A DNA stretch of 64,000 nt from Candidatus Flavonifractor intestinigallinarum. Lineage in GTDB: Bacteria > Bacillota > Clostridia > Oscillospirales > Oscillospiraceae. Shown in pieces: positions 53,011 to 61,689 of this stretch (position 1 is the stretch's first letter; each line of letters begins with the position of its first letter). Location of the stretch: positions 1 through 64,000 of the forward strand of contig DWXO01000047.1 in the NCBI GenBank assembly GCA_019119165.1, in the 5' to 3' direction. Position numbers and translations under genes: made by a program. Under the pieces are notes generated by a model. It was not told the origin of the DNA and made no database searches. It saw nothing but the letters and a program-made list of their open reading frames with translations.

Positions 53011-53038
53011 ATTATACTGGACCAGAAATATTTGTCAA
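53011..53038 (-). promoter_or_regulatory. Promoter of the EIIC-like gene
   Basis: Minus strand TTGACA, a 16-nt spacer and TATAAT, both hexamers perfect. Confidence 0.8.
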
Positions 53039-53098
53039 GGAAAAGATGTCCGCTGCCCGGAAATGTGGTAAAATAGTTTGAAAAAGCGGCCGATCAAT

Positions 53099-53201
53099 AC
53101 CTTCCCCCCCTCAGGGGGGAAGGTGGCCCAGAGGGCCGGATGAGGGGGCCCCCTCATCAGTCTCGCTGCGCGCGACAGCTTCCCCCCTCAGGGGGGAAGC
53201 T
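53099..53201. repeat. Family A repeat pair, copy A6
   Basis: Unit 1: ACCTTCCCCCCCTCAGGGGGGAAGGTGGCCCAGAGGGCCGGATGAGGGGG. Facing unit 2: CCCCCTCATCAGTCTCGCTGCGCGCGACAGCTTCCCCCCTCAGGGGGGAAGCT. It ends 21 nt before the pepD start. Confidence 0.88.
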
Positions 53202-53221
53202 ATATAGAAAGGATGAGCTCT

Positions 53222-54655
53222 GTGACATTATCCGAACGTCTTGGCACCCGGACGGACATCACCGCCGGGGTGATAATTACCTTCCGCACCCTGTCCCGCC
53301 ACCCCCACCCCTCCCACCACGAGGAGGAAGTGGGTCAGGACTATATGGAGTTTCTCCGGGGCCTGGGCCTCTCCCCCGTCCGGGATGAGGCGGGCAATGT
53401 GATGGCCAACTGTCCCGCCACCCCGGGCCGGGAGGGCGAGCCCCTCCTCATCCTCCAGGGCCACATGGACATGGTGTGTGCCGTGGCCCCCGGCAGCGGG
53501 TTTGATCCCCTCACCCATCCGGTGACCATTCTGGAACAGGACGGTTACCTGTGTACCGACCGCCGCTCCTCCCTGGGGGCGGACAATAACCTGGGCAACG
53601 CCGCCGCCCTGTGGGTGGTGAGCCGTGGGGTAAGTCACGGCCCCCTGCGGTTCCTCTTCACCGTAGGCGAGGAGATGGGCCTGGAGGGGGCCAAGGTGGT
53701 GGACCCGGCCTGGCTGGCCGGGGCGGCCTTTTTGCTCAACACCGACGGTTTTCACCTGGGCCGGGCCATTGTGGGCTCCGCCGGAGGGCGGCGGGAGTGC
53801 TGGACCCGGGCCCTGGACACCTGCCCCGCCCCGGCGGGTGAGGCGTGGCGCATCTCTCTTACCGGCGGCACCGGCGGCCACTCCGGCGACGACATCCACC
53901 TGGGCCGCATCAATCCCATCAAGGTGCTGGCCGCTTATTTGAAGGAAGCGCCCGCCCTGGCGGTGGCCGATTTCACCGGCGGCTCCGCCTTCAACGCCAT
54001 CCCCGCGGCGGCAGAGGCGGTAGTGGTGGGACAAAAGCCCGATCTGGGAGCGCTGAAGGAGGCCCTCCTCCCCTTCCATGCCACCGACCCAAATCTGAAG
54101 CTGGACCTGTCCCCTGCTGATCGCCCTGAGACGGTGTGGACGGCCCACTTCCGCCAAAGGGTGCTGGACCTGATTACCGCTCTGGGCCATGGTGTGTTTG
54201 CCATGGACCCCCAGTTCCCCGGCGTGGTGGGGGCCTCGGCCAATCTTGGGGTGATCCGGTGTGAAGGGAATTACCTTGCCATCCGCCTCTTCCTCCGTGC
54301 CGCCCGGGAGGAGGACGAGAGGGCCATGGCGGAGGACAACCGCCGGTTGGCGGAACAGGCGGGCTTCTCCCTGTCTGTCACCGGCTATCCCGGCTGGCCG
54401 GGAGACAAAAACAACCCCCTGGCCCAGGCACTGGACCGGGTGTACCGGGTCCAGACCGGGCGGGGGCTGGAAGTGAGCGCGGTCCATGTGGGGCTGGAGC
54501 CCTCGGTGTTCCGGGCGAAAGCGCCGGAGCTGGTGATGGCCTCCACGGGACCGGATATTCTGGACGCCCACTCGGTGGACGAGCGGGCGCCGCTGGCGGG
54601 TCTGCCGGATTACGCCCTGCTGCTGGCGGGGCTGCTGGAGAAAGGGGTCAGCTGA
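53222..54655 (+). CDS. pepD: Aminoacyl-histidine dipeptidase (PepD, M20 family)
   Basis: 477-aa cytosolic zinc dipeptidase. Metal-site motifs are LQGHMDMV (His, Asp), LGADNNLG (bridging Asp), VGEEMGLEGA (catalytic Glu pair) and LNTDGF; the lid domain has GGHSGDDIHLGRIN, and EVSAVHVGLEPSVF lies near the C-terminus. The overall layout is that of the PepD carnosinase-type group. The start is GTG 53222, because AAGGA stands 8 nt before it, whereas the ATG at 53213 directly abuts that sequence. The 3' end overlaps the convergent rqcP gene by 8 nt. Confidence 0.9.
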   Translation: MTLSERLGTRTDITAGVIITFRTLSRHPHPSHHEEEVGQDYMEFLRGLGLSPVRDEAGNVMANCPATPGREGEPLLILQGHMDMVCAVAPGSGFDPLTHPVTILEQDGYLCTDRRSSLGADNNLGNAAALWVVSRGVSHGPLRFLFTVGEEMGLEGAKVVDPAWLAGAAFLLNTDGFHLGRAIVGSAGGRRECWTRALDTCPAPAGEAWRISLTGGTGGHSGDDIHLGRINPIKVLAAYLKEAPALAVADFTGGSAFNAIPAAAEAVVVGQKPDLGALKEALLPFHATDPNLKLDLSPADRPETVWTAHFRQRVLDLITALGHGVFAMDPQFPGVVGASANLGVIRCEGNYLAIRLFLRAAREEDERAMAEDNRRLAEQAGFSLSVTGYPGWPGDKNNPLAQALDRVYRVQTGRGLEVSAVHVGLEPSVFRAKAPELVMASTGPDILDAHSVDERAPLAGLPDYALLLAGLLEKGVS

Positions 54656-54893
54656 GCAGCTCCTTGTACAGGGCGGGGGCGTCGGCCTTGCCCACGTGCT
54701 CGGCCACCGACAGCACCTCCACCTTCACGGTGCGCTCGCCGAAGCGCAGCTCCAGCACATCCCCCACCTTCACGTCGTAGCTGGCCTTTACCGGCCGGCC
54801 GTTGGCGGTCACCCGCTGGTTGTCGCAGGCCTCGTTGGCCACCGTCCGGCGCTTGATGAGCCGGGAGACCTTGAGCCATTTGTCCAGGCGCAT
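54648..54893 (-). CDS. rqcP: S4-domain protein RqcP (YabO)
   Basis: 81 aa, MRLDKWLKVSRLIKRRTVANEACDNQRVTANGRPVKASYDVKVGDVLELRFG, an HslR/YabO-type S4 protein. B. subtilis RqcP works with RqcH in adding alanine tails on stalled 50S subunits. AAGGAGGACTC precedes the ATG. It is the last gene of the flippase-mazG-hup-rqcP run, matching the yabM-yabN-yabO order of Bacillus. Confidence 0.9.
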   Translation of the reverse strand: MRLDKWLKVSRLIKRRTVANEACDNQRVTANGRPVKASYDVKVGDVLELRFGERTVKVEVLSVAEHVGKADAPALYKELLS

Positions 54894-54931
54894 AGTTGAG
54901 TCCTCCTTGTTCTTTCAAACGATACGATTAC

Positions 54932-54965
54932 AAAAATGCCCGTCCTTCCGGACGGGCATTTTTTA
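54932..54965 (-). terminator. Terminator after hup
   Basis: AAAAATGCCCGTCC-TTCC-GGACGGGCATTTTTT, 9 nt after the hup stop codon; symmetrical. Confidence 0.9.
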
Positions 54966-54973
54966 TGGGTCAA

Positions 54974-55249
54974 TTACTGAGCCACAGCGTCCTTCAGGGC
55001 CTTGCCGGGCTTGAACACGGGCACCTTGGAGGCGGGGATCTTGATGCTCTCCTTGGTCTTGGGGTTGCGGCCGGTGCGCTCGGCACGGCACTTCACCTCA
55101 AAGGCGCCAAAGCCAACCAGCTGCACTTTGTCACCCTCGGCCAGGCACTGGGAAATGACCTCGATAGCGGCGTTGATGGCAGTCTCGGTATCCTTCTTGG
55201 ACAGGCCGGCCTTCTCGGCGGCCGCATTGATCAGTTCAGCCTTGTTCAT
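54974..55249 (-). CDS. hup: DNA-binding protein HU
   Basis: 91 aa, MNKAELINAAAEKAGLSKKDTETAINAAIEVISQCLAEGDKVQLVGFGAFEVKCRAERTGRNPKTKESIKIPASKVPVFKPGKALKDAV: a full-length HU with the GFGAFEV core and the RTGRNPKT DNA-binding arm. It compacts and bends nucleoid DNA as a dimer. CAGGAGGAACG precedes the ATG. Confidence 0.96.
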   Translation of the reverse strand: MNKAELINAAAEKAGLSKKDTETAINAAIEVISQCLAEGDKVQLVGFGAFEVKCRAERTGRNPKTKESIKIPASKVPVFKPGKALKDAVAQ

Positions 55250-55306
55250 TTGGTGCGTTCCTCCTGTTTTGCTCTGTACTTGAATATTTACTTAAGGCGT
55301 CTGCCT

Positions 55307-56095
55307 TTAAGTTTCCTTGGCGCGCTCCCATAGCTTGTCCAGTTCTTCCAGAGCCATGCCCTCCATGGCCTGATTCTGGGCGGCGGCCAGCGCCTCCACC
55401 TTGGCGAACCGGCTGATGAACTTGTCGGTGGCTTTGCCCAGCGCCACCTCCGGGTCTGCCTTCAAAAAGCGGGAGACGTTGACGGCGGAGAAGAGCAAAT
55501 CTCCCAGCTCCTCCTCCACGTTGGTGCCCTGGGCCACGGCGGTTTTCAGCTCCTCCAGCTCCTCGGACAGCTTGTCCAGAGCGCCGGAGATATCCGGCCA
55601 GTCGAAGCCCGCCTTTTTGGCCTTTTTCTGCACCTTCTCCGCCCGCCACAGGGCGGGCAGAGAGCGGGCCACGGCGTCCAGGGCGTCGGTGTTGGTGGCC
55701 TGGCCCTTTTCCTTGCGCTTGAGCTCCTCCCAGTTGGTGAGCACCTCGCCGGTGCCGGTTACGCTCACGTCCCCAAACACATGGGGGTGGCGGTAGATGA
55801 GCTTTTTGCACACGCCGTCGGCCACGTCGTCCAGATTGAACCGGCCGGCCTCCTGTTCCATGCGGGCGTGGAAGAGCACCTGGAGCAGCACGTCGCCCAG
55901 CTCCTCCTTCAGGTGGTCGGGGTTTTTCTCGTCAATGGCCTCCACGGCCTCATAGGCCTCCTCCAGGAAGTTGCGGCGGATAGACTCATGGGTCTGTTCC
56001 GCGTCCCAGGGGCAGCCGCCGGGGGCGCGGAGGATGCGGACAATCTCCTCCAGGTCCCGAACGTCATAGGAATCCTTATACTGAAAATCTACCAT
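55307..56095 (-). CDS. mazG: Nucleoside triphosphate pyrophosphohydrolase MazG
   Basis: 262 aa with two MazG folds. The first (LRAPGGCPWDAEQTHESIRRNFLEEAYEAVEAID...HLKEELGDVLLQVLFHARM) has the EEAYE/EELGD metal-binding glutamates; the second begins LDKLSEELEELKTA and VEEELGDLLFSAVNVSRFL. It removes damaged or excess NTPs. GCAGGAGGCC precedes the ATG. Confidence 0.94.
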   Translation of the reverse strand: MVDFQYKDSYDVRDLEEIVRILRAPGGCPWDAEQTHESIRRNFLEEAYEAVEAIDEKNPDHLKEELGDVLLQVLFHARMEQEAGRFNLDDVADGVCKKLIYRHPHVFGDVSVTGTGEVLTNWEELKRKEKGQATNTDALDAVARSLPALWRAEKVQKKAKKAGFDWPDISGALDKLSEELEELKTAVAQGTNVEEELGDLLFSAVNVSRFLKADPEVALGKATDKFISRFAKVEALAAAQNQAMEGMALEELDKLWERAKET

Positions 56096-56132
56096 ATTTC
56101 AAGGCCTCCTGCAACCTCTTTTTCCAAAAAAG

Positions 56133-57893
56133 TCAGCGAATCCGCAAGAGTTTCGCAATCTTATCACCCTTGGGCATCATTTCCAGGTCCTCCTTGGACA
56201 GCACCTTCAGCACCACGATGAGGATGACGTACACCACCACGCCGGCCAGGATGCCGCCGCCGGTGGCAATGGCGTTTTTGATGAAGGAGCCGGAGAAGTA
56301 CCGGGCCAGCAGGCCCTGGCAGCCCCAGGCCGCCGCCGCCATAAAGAGGGAGGCGATGAGGGGCTTGACAAAGACGGGGATGAGCCGGGGGGGCTGGGGC
56401 ACCAGGCGCTTGATGATGATGAGGTTGAGCACCGACACGATCACGAAGCAGGTCAGGGTGCCGATGGGGGCGCCGTAGATCATGAACTTGGGGTTGCCCA
56501 CCAGGGTGTAGCTGACGATGACCTTGGCCACGCCGCCGATCACCATGGTGATGATGGGCAGGTTGATGATGCCGTTGGCCTGGAGGATGGCGGAGGCCAC
56601 CACCTGGATGCACACGAAGAGGGAGGCGATACCCAGGATGGACAGCAGAGGTCCGGCAATGGTCTCATCCACGTTGCCGGCGGTGAGCAGCTGGATAATG
56701 GGGGTGCCCAGGGCGAACAGACCGAAGCCGCAGGGCAGGGCGATGAGGGCGGAGATGCGCATGGCGGACTCGGTGGTGCGGTGGGCGCCCAGGCTGTCCC
56801 GCCGGGCGATGCAGGCGGACACGGCGGGCACGATGCAGGCGGTAAAGGGAACCATGAGGTTGAAGGGCAGGTTGTAGATGCTCATGGTCTTGCCGTAGAT
56901 GCCGTACAGTCCCCGGGCGGAGTCCAGCACCGGGTTGAGCTGGGTGTCCGGATTGGTGAGCACCTCCGCCTGGAAGGCGGCCAGGTTCTCCTGGAAGATC
57001 TCCACCGCCTTGGGGAAGATGTCCAGCACGCTGTTGGAGATGCCGGTAAGGCCGTCCTGAATGGCGGTGAACACGGTTTGCAGCTGACTCTGCACCAGGT
57101 TGGTGTCGATGAGGTTGACGATGGACAGGGTGCAGGAGCTGAGGGTGATGGGCACCGCCAGCTTGAGCAGGTGGGAGAGGATGCTTCTGCTGCTGTCGGG
57201 CACGTCGCTGGAAGGGGTCCGATCCCGCCGGTTGGTGCGGATGTGGTTAAAGACCAGATAGCACACCGACAGAATGGAGCCGATGGACACGCCCAGCAGC
57301 GCGCCGGAGGCGGACAGCCGGTTTTTCAGGTCCTCGTCGGGGATGGCGGAGTTGAGGATGAGGAAGGCCAGGGCCAGGCCCAGGAACATCTTGGACAGGG
57401 CCTCAATGACCTGGGAGACGCCGGTGGGCACCATGTTCATGTGGCCCTGGGCGTAGCCCCGGAAGGCGGAGCAGATGCAGGTACACAGCACCGCCGGGGA
57501 CAGGGCCAGCACGGCAAAGACGGCCTTCTCGTTTTGCAGCACATACTTGGCCACAATGGGAGAGAACACCGACATACACACGAAGCTGAACAGGCCCATG
57601 AACAGGAACGCGAAGAAGGCCACCTGGAACACCCGGGACTTCTGATTCCGGCGGCCCAGGGTGTTGCACTCGCTCACCGTCTTGGACAGGGCCACGGGCA
57701 GGCCCGCGGTGGAGATGGTGAGGAAGAAGGTGTAAATGTTGTAGGCCGCGTTGAAGTCGCCGTAGGCCTCGTCGGACAGCAGGGCGGTCAGCGGGATCTT
57801 GTAGATGGCGCCGATGACCTTGACGATGATGGTGGTCATGGCCAGAATGGCCGCCGCGCCGTAGAAGGTATTTTTTTTCTGCTGGTTTGACAA
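56133..57893 (-). CDS. SpoVB/MurJ-like polysaccharide or lipid II flippase
   Basis: 586 aa with about 14 helices, MOP superfamily. The N-terminus GAAAILAMTTIIVKVIGAIYKIPLTALLSDEAYGDFNAAYNIYTFFLTIST is typical of SpoVB/YabM/MurJ proteins. An insertion of about 60 residues (SQLQTVFTAIQDGLTGISNSVLDIFPKAVEIFQENLAAFQAEVL) interrupts the middle. It probably moves lipid-linked cell-wall precursors across the membrane. The start is TTG 57893 with AAGGGGGATTACCG upstream. It stands upstream of mazG, as yabM does in Bacillus. Confidence 0.87.
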   Translation of the reverse strand: MSNQQKKNTFYGAAAILAMTTIIVKVIGAIYKIPLTALLSDEAYGDFNAAYNIYTFFLTISTAGLPVALSKTVSECNTLGRRNQKSRVFQVAFFAFLFMGLFSFVCMSVFSPIVAKYVLQNEKAVFAVLALSPAVLCTCICSAFRGYAQGHMNMVPTGVSQVIEALSKMFLGLALAFLILNSAIPDEDLKNRLSASGALLGVSIGSILSVCYLVFNHIRTNRRDRTPSSDVPDSSRSILSHLLKLAVPITLSSCTLSIVNLIDTNLVQSQLQTVFTAIQDGLTGISNSVLDIFPKAVEIFQENLAAFQAEVLTNPDTQLNPVLDSARGLYGIYGKTMSIYNLPFNLMVPFTACIVPAVSACIARRDSLGAHRTTESAMRISALIALPCGFGLFALGTPIIQLLTAGNVDETIAGPLLSILGIASLFVCIQVVASAILQANGIINLPIITMVIGGVAKVIVSYTLVGNPKFMIYGAPIGTLTCFVIVSVLNLIIIKRLVPQPPRLIPVFVKPLIASLFMAAAAWGCQGLLARYFSGSFIKNAIATGGGILAGVVVYVILIVVLKVLSKEDLEMMPKGDKIAKLLRIR

Positions 57894-57905
57894 CGGTAAT
57901 CCCCC

Positions 57906-59207
57906 TTAGTTGTTCTGGAACAGCAGAGGCAGGGCGTAGTCCGCCACTTCCCGTCGTACCCGCTCCAGGTCGATGGTCAAAAAGTCCCCATCCTTGTATA
58001 TGACCTTGCCCCGGGCCATATTCATGCACACGTCGGAGCCGTGGGCGGCGTAGGCCAGGTTGGAGATCACGCTGTGGCAGGGGGTCAGGTTCAGGTGGGA
58101 GAAGTCCACCAGGATCAGGTCGGCCTCATAACCGGCCTCAATGACGCCGGTCTTGCGGCCCAGAGCCACGCCGCCGTCTCGGGTGGCCATCTTCAGGGCG
58201 TCCAGGGGCAGCAGGGCCAGGGGATCGCAGTTAGCCCCGTTGTGGAGGATGGCGGCAAACTTCAGGTCGCTGAAGAAGTCGGTGCAGTTGTTGGAGGACA
58301 CGCCGTCGGTGCCCAGGCACACGTTGACCCCCGCCTGCTTCATGGCGGGCACCGGGGCAATGCCGCTGCCCAGCTTCAGGTTGGAGATGGGGTTGTGGAT
58401 GGAGGAGATCCCCTTCTCGGCCATGATGGCCCAGTCCTCAGGGATGGTCCAGACACAGTGGGCGGCAATGGCCCGGCCGTCCCACACGCCGTACTCGTCC
58501 AGGGTCTGGATGGGGGTCTTGCCGTGGCGGGCCAGGCAGGCCTCATGCTCCGCCTTTGTCTCGGAGATGTGGACGTGCATCCCCAGGCCGTGGTCCCGGG
58601 CGTAGTCGGCCATCCACTGCCACAGCTCCTTCCGGGAGGTGTACTCCCCGTGGATGGAGGCGTCGATGCGGATCTGGCCGTCGTTGTAGTTGTGCCACTT
58701 TTCGGTCAGCTCCCGCTGGGCCACGCAGTCGCCGTGGGTGGCGGGGTCGAAGGTGTCCCCGAAGAGCACGCCGCCACAGCACAGGTTGGCGCTGATCCCG
58801 GCGGAGGCCACCTCCTGGGCGATGATGTCGGTGTGCATATACATATCCGCGATGGTGGTGACGCCGGAGGCGATCATCTCCGCCAGACCCAGGGCGGTGC
58901 AGGACCGGACGGCCCGGTCGTCCCAGCGGGCCTCCACCGGGAAGATGTAGTTGTTCAGCCAGTCCTGGAGGTTGTTGCCGTCGCCGTAGCCCCGCATGGC
59001 GGTCATGGGCACATGGGTGTGGGCGTTGACAAAGCCGGGCATGAGCACGTTGCCCTTGCCGTCGATCTCCTGGTCAAAGGTTCCCTGGGGGCGGACGGCG
59101 CCCACGGAGACGATCTTGGTGCCCTCCACCGCCACATAGGCGCCGGGCAGGACGGTGCCCGCCTGGTCCATCAGCACGGCGGTGCAGTTGTGAATGAGAA
59201 TGGACAT
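57906..59207 (-). CDS. mtaD: Amidohydrolase: 5'-methylthioadenosine/S-adenosylhomocysteine deaminase
   Basis: 433 aa. Zinc-site motifs PGFVNAHTHVPM, MHVHISETKAEH, AIAAHCVWT and CLGTDGVSSNN give the His/His/His/Asp set of the ATZ/TRZ-type deaminases; SIHNPISNLKLGSGIAPV is characteristic of MtaD. It deaminates adenosine-type nucleosides (MTA, SAH or adenosine) in the cytosol. The next gene upstream encodes a purine nucleoside phosphorylase, which fits a nucleoside-salvage pair. The start at 59207 has AAAGGAGAC upstream; the longer frame is repeat-derived. Confidence 0.87.
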   Translation of the reverse strand: MSILIHNCTAVLMDQAGTVLPGAYVAVEGTKIVSVGAVRPQGTFDQEIDGKGNVLMPGFVNAHTHVPMTAMRGYGDGNNLQDWLNNYIFPVEARWDDRAVRSCTALGLAEMIASGVTTIADMYMHTDIIAQEVASAGISANLCCGGVLFGDTFDPATHGDCVAQRELTEKWHNYNDGQIRIDASIHGEYTSRKELWQWMADYARDHGLGMHVHISETKAEHEACLARHGKTPIQTLDEYGVWDGRAIAAHCVWTIPEDWAIMAEKGISSIHNPISNLKLGSGIAPVPAMKQAGVNVCLGTDGVSSNNCTDFFSDLKFAAILHNGANCDPLALLPLDALKMATRDGGVALGRKTGVIEAGYEADLILVDFSHLNLTPCHSVISNLAYAAHGSDVCMNMARGKVIYKDGDFLTIDLERVRREVADYALPLLFQNN

Positions 59208-59238
59208 AGTTTTGTCTCCTTTGGTTGAAATAGACAAG

Positions 59239-59356
59239 ACCTTCCCCCCTGAGGGGGGAAGGTGGCCTGAAGGGCCGGATGAGGGGGCGTGCGTCACGGG
59301 AATCCCCCTCATCAGTCAGCCTGCGGCTGCCAGCTTCCCCCCAGAGGGGAGAAGCT
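59239..59356. repeat. Family A repeat pair, copy A7
   Basis: CCTTCCCCCC-TGA-GGGGGGAAGG-TGGCCTGAAGGGCCGGATGAGGGGG, the linker CGTGCGTCACGGGAAT, then CCCCCTCATCAGTCAGCCTGCGGCTGCCAGCTTCCCCCC..GGGGAGAAGCTT. Lies between punA and mtaD. Confidence 0.88.
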
Positions 59357-59361
59357 TCGTC

Positions 59362-60189
59362 TTACCCGATCTGCTTCAGGCAGGAGAGCACCAGCCGGGA
59401 GAACTTGTCCTTGCAGGCCTCAGCGGCCTCCAGCACCTCCTCCTCGGAGAGGGGCTGATCCAGAATCCCGGCGGCCATGTTGGACAGGAGGGTGAAGCCC
59501 AGCACCTGCATCCCGCAGTGGCCGGCCACAATGACCTCGGGGGCGGTGGACATACCCACCGCGTCGGCCCCGGCCATGCGGGCGAAGCGCACCTCGGCGG
59601 GGGTCTCGTACTGGGGACCGGGGAAGTACATATACACGCCTTCCTTCAGCTCGATGCCCAGCTCCCCGGCGGCCTTCCGGGCCACATCCTGGAGGGCGGG
59701 GGTGTACAGGTGGGAGGCGTCGGGGAAGCGCACGCCGAACTCGGGCAGGTTCTCGCCCCGCAGGGGGGACTCCATGAAGATCTTGATCTGGTCGGTAATG
59801 AGCATCAGGTCGCCCGCCTTCCAGCTGGTGTTGACGCAGCCGGCGGCGTTGGTGACGATGAGGGTGTCGCAGCCCAGCAGCTTGAGCACCCGGACGGCGT
59901 AAGCCACCTCCTCGTAGGAGTAGCCCTCATAGTGGTGCATCCGGCCCTGCATGACGGCTACGCTCTGGCCCTCCAGGGTGCCGAACACCAGGCGGCCCTT
60001 GTGGCCGGGAGCGGTGGAGGCCTTGAAGTGGGGGATCTCCCCGTAGGGCACGGCAATGGCGTTCTCCACGATATCCCCCATGTAGCCCAGGCCGGAGCCC
60101 AGGATCATGGCCACCTTGGGGGCAAAGGTACCGATCTTGCTGCGGATGTAGTCGGCGCTCTCCTGATACTGCGCAAAGGTATAGTTCAT
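59362..60189 (-). CDS. punA: Purine nucleoside phosphorylase
   Basis: 275 aa, a trimeric-type (family 2) phosphorylase. The phosphate-binding segments VAMILGSGLGYMGD and GRLVFGTL, QGRMHHYEGYS, and the purine pocket VTNAAGCVNTSWKAGDLMLITDQI and GADAVGMSTAPEVIVA are all present. It splits inosine or guanosine with phosphate. GGAGGATCATTT precedes the ATG at 60189, and a good promoter lies at 60256-60284. Confidence 0.94.
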   Translation of the reverse strand: MNYTFAQYQESADYIRSKIGTFAPKVAMILGSGLGYMGDIVENAIAVPYGEIPHFKASTAPGHKGRLVFGTLEGQSVAVMQGRMHHYEGYSYEEVAYAVRVLKLLGCDTLIVTNAAGCVNTSWKAGDLMLITDQIKIFMESPLRGENLPEFGVRFPDASHLYTPALQDVARKAAGELGIELKEGVYMYFPGPQYETPAEVRFARMAGADAVGMSTAPEVIVAGHCGMQVLGFTLLSNMAAGILDQPLSEEEVLEAAEACKDKFSRLVLSCLKQIG

Positions 60190-60255
60190 AAATGATCCTC
60201 CTTAACAGCGGATGAAAGTAAAAGTTTTCGGTCCTATGAAAGGTTAATCTATGTA

Positions 60256-60284
60256 ATTATACACCTTGTAATAGCAAAAAGCAA
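60256..60284 (-). promoter_or_regulatory. punA promoter
   Basis: Minus strand TTGCTT, a 17-nt spacer and TATAAT. Confidence 0.7.
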
Positions 60285-60314
60285 CGAGGATTGCAGGCCG
60301 GAAAGGGGAACAGA

Positions 60315-60326
60315 AGTTCCAGAACT
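60315..60326. promoter_or_regulatory. Palindrome AGTTC-CA-GAACT next to the radical-SAM promoter
   Basis: A perfect 12-nt palindrome 7 nt upstream of the -35 hexamer, in the gap between the divergent punA and radical-SAM promoters. It could be a regulator site; a LexA-type role is only speculation because the spacing differs from GAAC-N4-GTTC. Confidence 0.3.
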
Positions 60327-60332
60327 CCCCTC

Positions 60333-60361
60333 TTGACTGGTACGTTTGTTCGATATATAAT
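60333..60361 (+). promoter_or_regulatory. Promoter of the radical-SAM/TIGR03915 pair
   Basis: TTGACT, a 17-nt spacer and TATAAT, 22 nt before the GTG start. Confidence 0.78.
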
Positions 60362-60382
60362 GGGGCCAAAGGGGGGAGTACG

Positions 60383-61633
60383 GTGGAGCTGATGGACAAG
60401 CTGACCATTTTGGCGGACGCGGCCAAATATGACGCAGCCTGCACCTCCAGCGGGGTGGACCGGCGGGGAGGCAAGGGCATGGGCAGCACCATGGCCGCCG
60501 GGTGCTGCCACTCCTTCTCCGCCGACGGGCGGTGTATTTCACTTTTAAAAGTGCTGTATACCAACCGCTGTATCTACGACTGCGCCTACTGTGTCAACCG
60601 CCGGTCCAACGACCTGCCCCGGGCGGCCTTCACCCCAAGGGAGCTGGCGGAGCTGACCATGGCCTTCTACCGGCGCAACTATATCGAGGGCCTGTTCCTG
60701 TCCTCGGCGGTGTGGGTCAGCCCCGACCGTACCACCGAGGAGATGATATCCGCCCTCACCCTCCTGCGGCAGGAGTACGGCTTTCACGGCTATATCCACG
60801 CCAAGGCCATCCCCGGGGCCGACCCGCTCCTCACCCAGCGGCTGGGCCAGCTGGCCGACCGGCTATCCGTCAACATTGAGCTGCCCAGCGAGGACAGCCT
60901 CCATAAATTGTGCCCGGACAAGGAGAAAAAGGCCATTCTGGCCCCCATGGCCCAGATCCGGGACGGCATCACCCAGGCCAAGGGGGAGCTGGTGAGGTAC
61001 AGGCACGCCCCCCGCTTTGCCCCGGCGGGCCAGTCCACCCAGATGATCATTGGGGCCACCCCCGAGAGCGACAAGCACATTTTGACCCTGACCCAGGCTT
61101 TATATGACCAGTATAAGCTGAAACGGGTGTTTTTCTCCGCCTATATGCCGGTGTCCGACAGTTCCCTCCTCCCTGCCCGGCGGGACTTCAAGCCGCCCCT
61201 GCTGCGGGAGCACCGGCTGTACCAAGCCGACTGGCTGCTGCGGTTCTACCACTTCCGGGCGGAGGAGCTGCTGGACGAGGCCCACCCCAATTTCGACACC
61301 CGGGTGGACCCCAAGTGTGCCTGGGCCCTGGGGCACATGGAGCAGTTTCCGGTGGAGGTGAACCGGGCCGACTATGAGACTCTCCTGCGGGTGCCCGGCA
61401 TCGGGGTGGTGTCCGCCAAACGGATTTTAACCGCCCGGCGGGTGGGGCCCCTCACCTTCTCGGGCCTGAAAACCCTGGGGGTGGTGCTAAAACGGGCCCA
61501 GTATTTTATCACCTGCTCGGGGAAAATGCTGGAGGGGCTGAGGGTGAACCCCGACGGGGTGCTCCGCCATCTGGTGGCCCTGGAAAGGCCCGCCCTGGCG
61601 GGCCATGAGCCGGAACAGCTGTCATTGTTCTGA
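60383..61633 (+). CDS. Putative DNA modification/repair radical SAM protein
   Basis: 416 aa. The [4Fe-4S] motif CIYDCAYC (C-x3-C-x2-C) follows LLKVLYTNR near residue 60, and a helix-hairpin-helix segment (RADYETLLRVPGIGVVSAKRILTARRVGPLTFSGLKTLGVVLKRAQYF) near the C-terminus suggests DNA contact. The combination, with the TIGR03915-type partner gene next door, matches the family annotated as putative DNA modification/repair radical SAM protein; the reaction is not established. The start is GTG 60383 with AAGGGGGGAG upstream; ATG 60392 is an alternative. Confidence 0.88.
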   Translation: MELMDKLTILADAAKYDAACTSSGVDRRGGKGMGSTMAAGCCHSFSADGRCISLLKVLYTNRCIYDCAYCVNRRSNDLPRAAFTPRELAELTMAFYRRNYIEGLFLSSAVWVSPDRTTEEMISALTLLRQEYGFHGYIHAKAIPGADPLLTQRLGQLADRLSVNIELPSEDSLHKLCPDKEKKAILAPMAQIRDGITQAKGELVRYRHAPRFAPAGQSTQMIIGATPESDKHILTLTQALYDQYKLKRVFFSAYMPVSDSSLLPARRDFKPPLLREHRLYQADWLLRFYHFRAEELLDEAHPNFDTRVDPKCAWALGHMEQFPVEVNRADYETLLRVPGIGVVSAKRILTARRVGPLTFSGLKTLGVVLKRAQYFITCSGKMLEGLRVNPDGVLRHLVALERPALAGHEPEQLSLF

Positions 61634-61689
61634 GGGGCGGCCTTTATGGCCGCCCGTCTCCCCCATCCGCACCGTGAAAGGAGGTCCCC

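Noticed and set aside
53060-53080. TAAAAT near 53070 as a pepD promoter
   Set aside because: No acceptable -35 hexamer at 16-18 nt; too weak to call.
59208-59312. N-terminal extension of the mtaD ORF, and similar extensions of the YaaO-like, gyrB, dnaN and thioesterase ORFs
   Set aside because: The extra codons come from repeats or control regions, and better starts with ribosome-binding sites lie inside.
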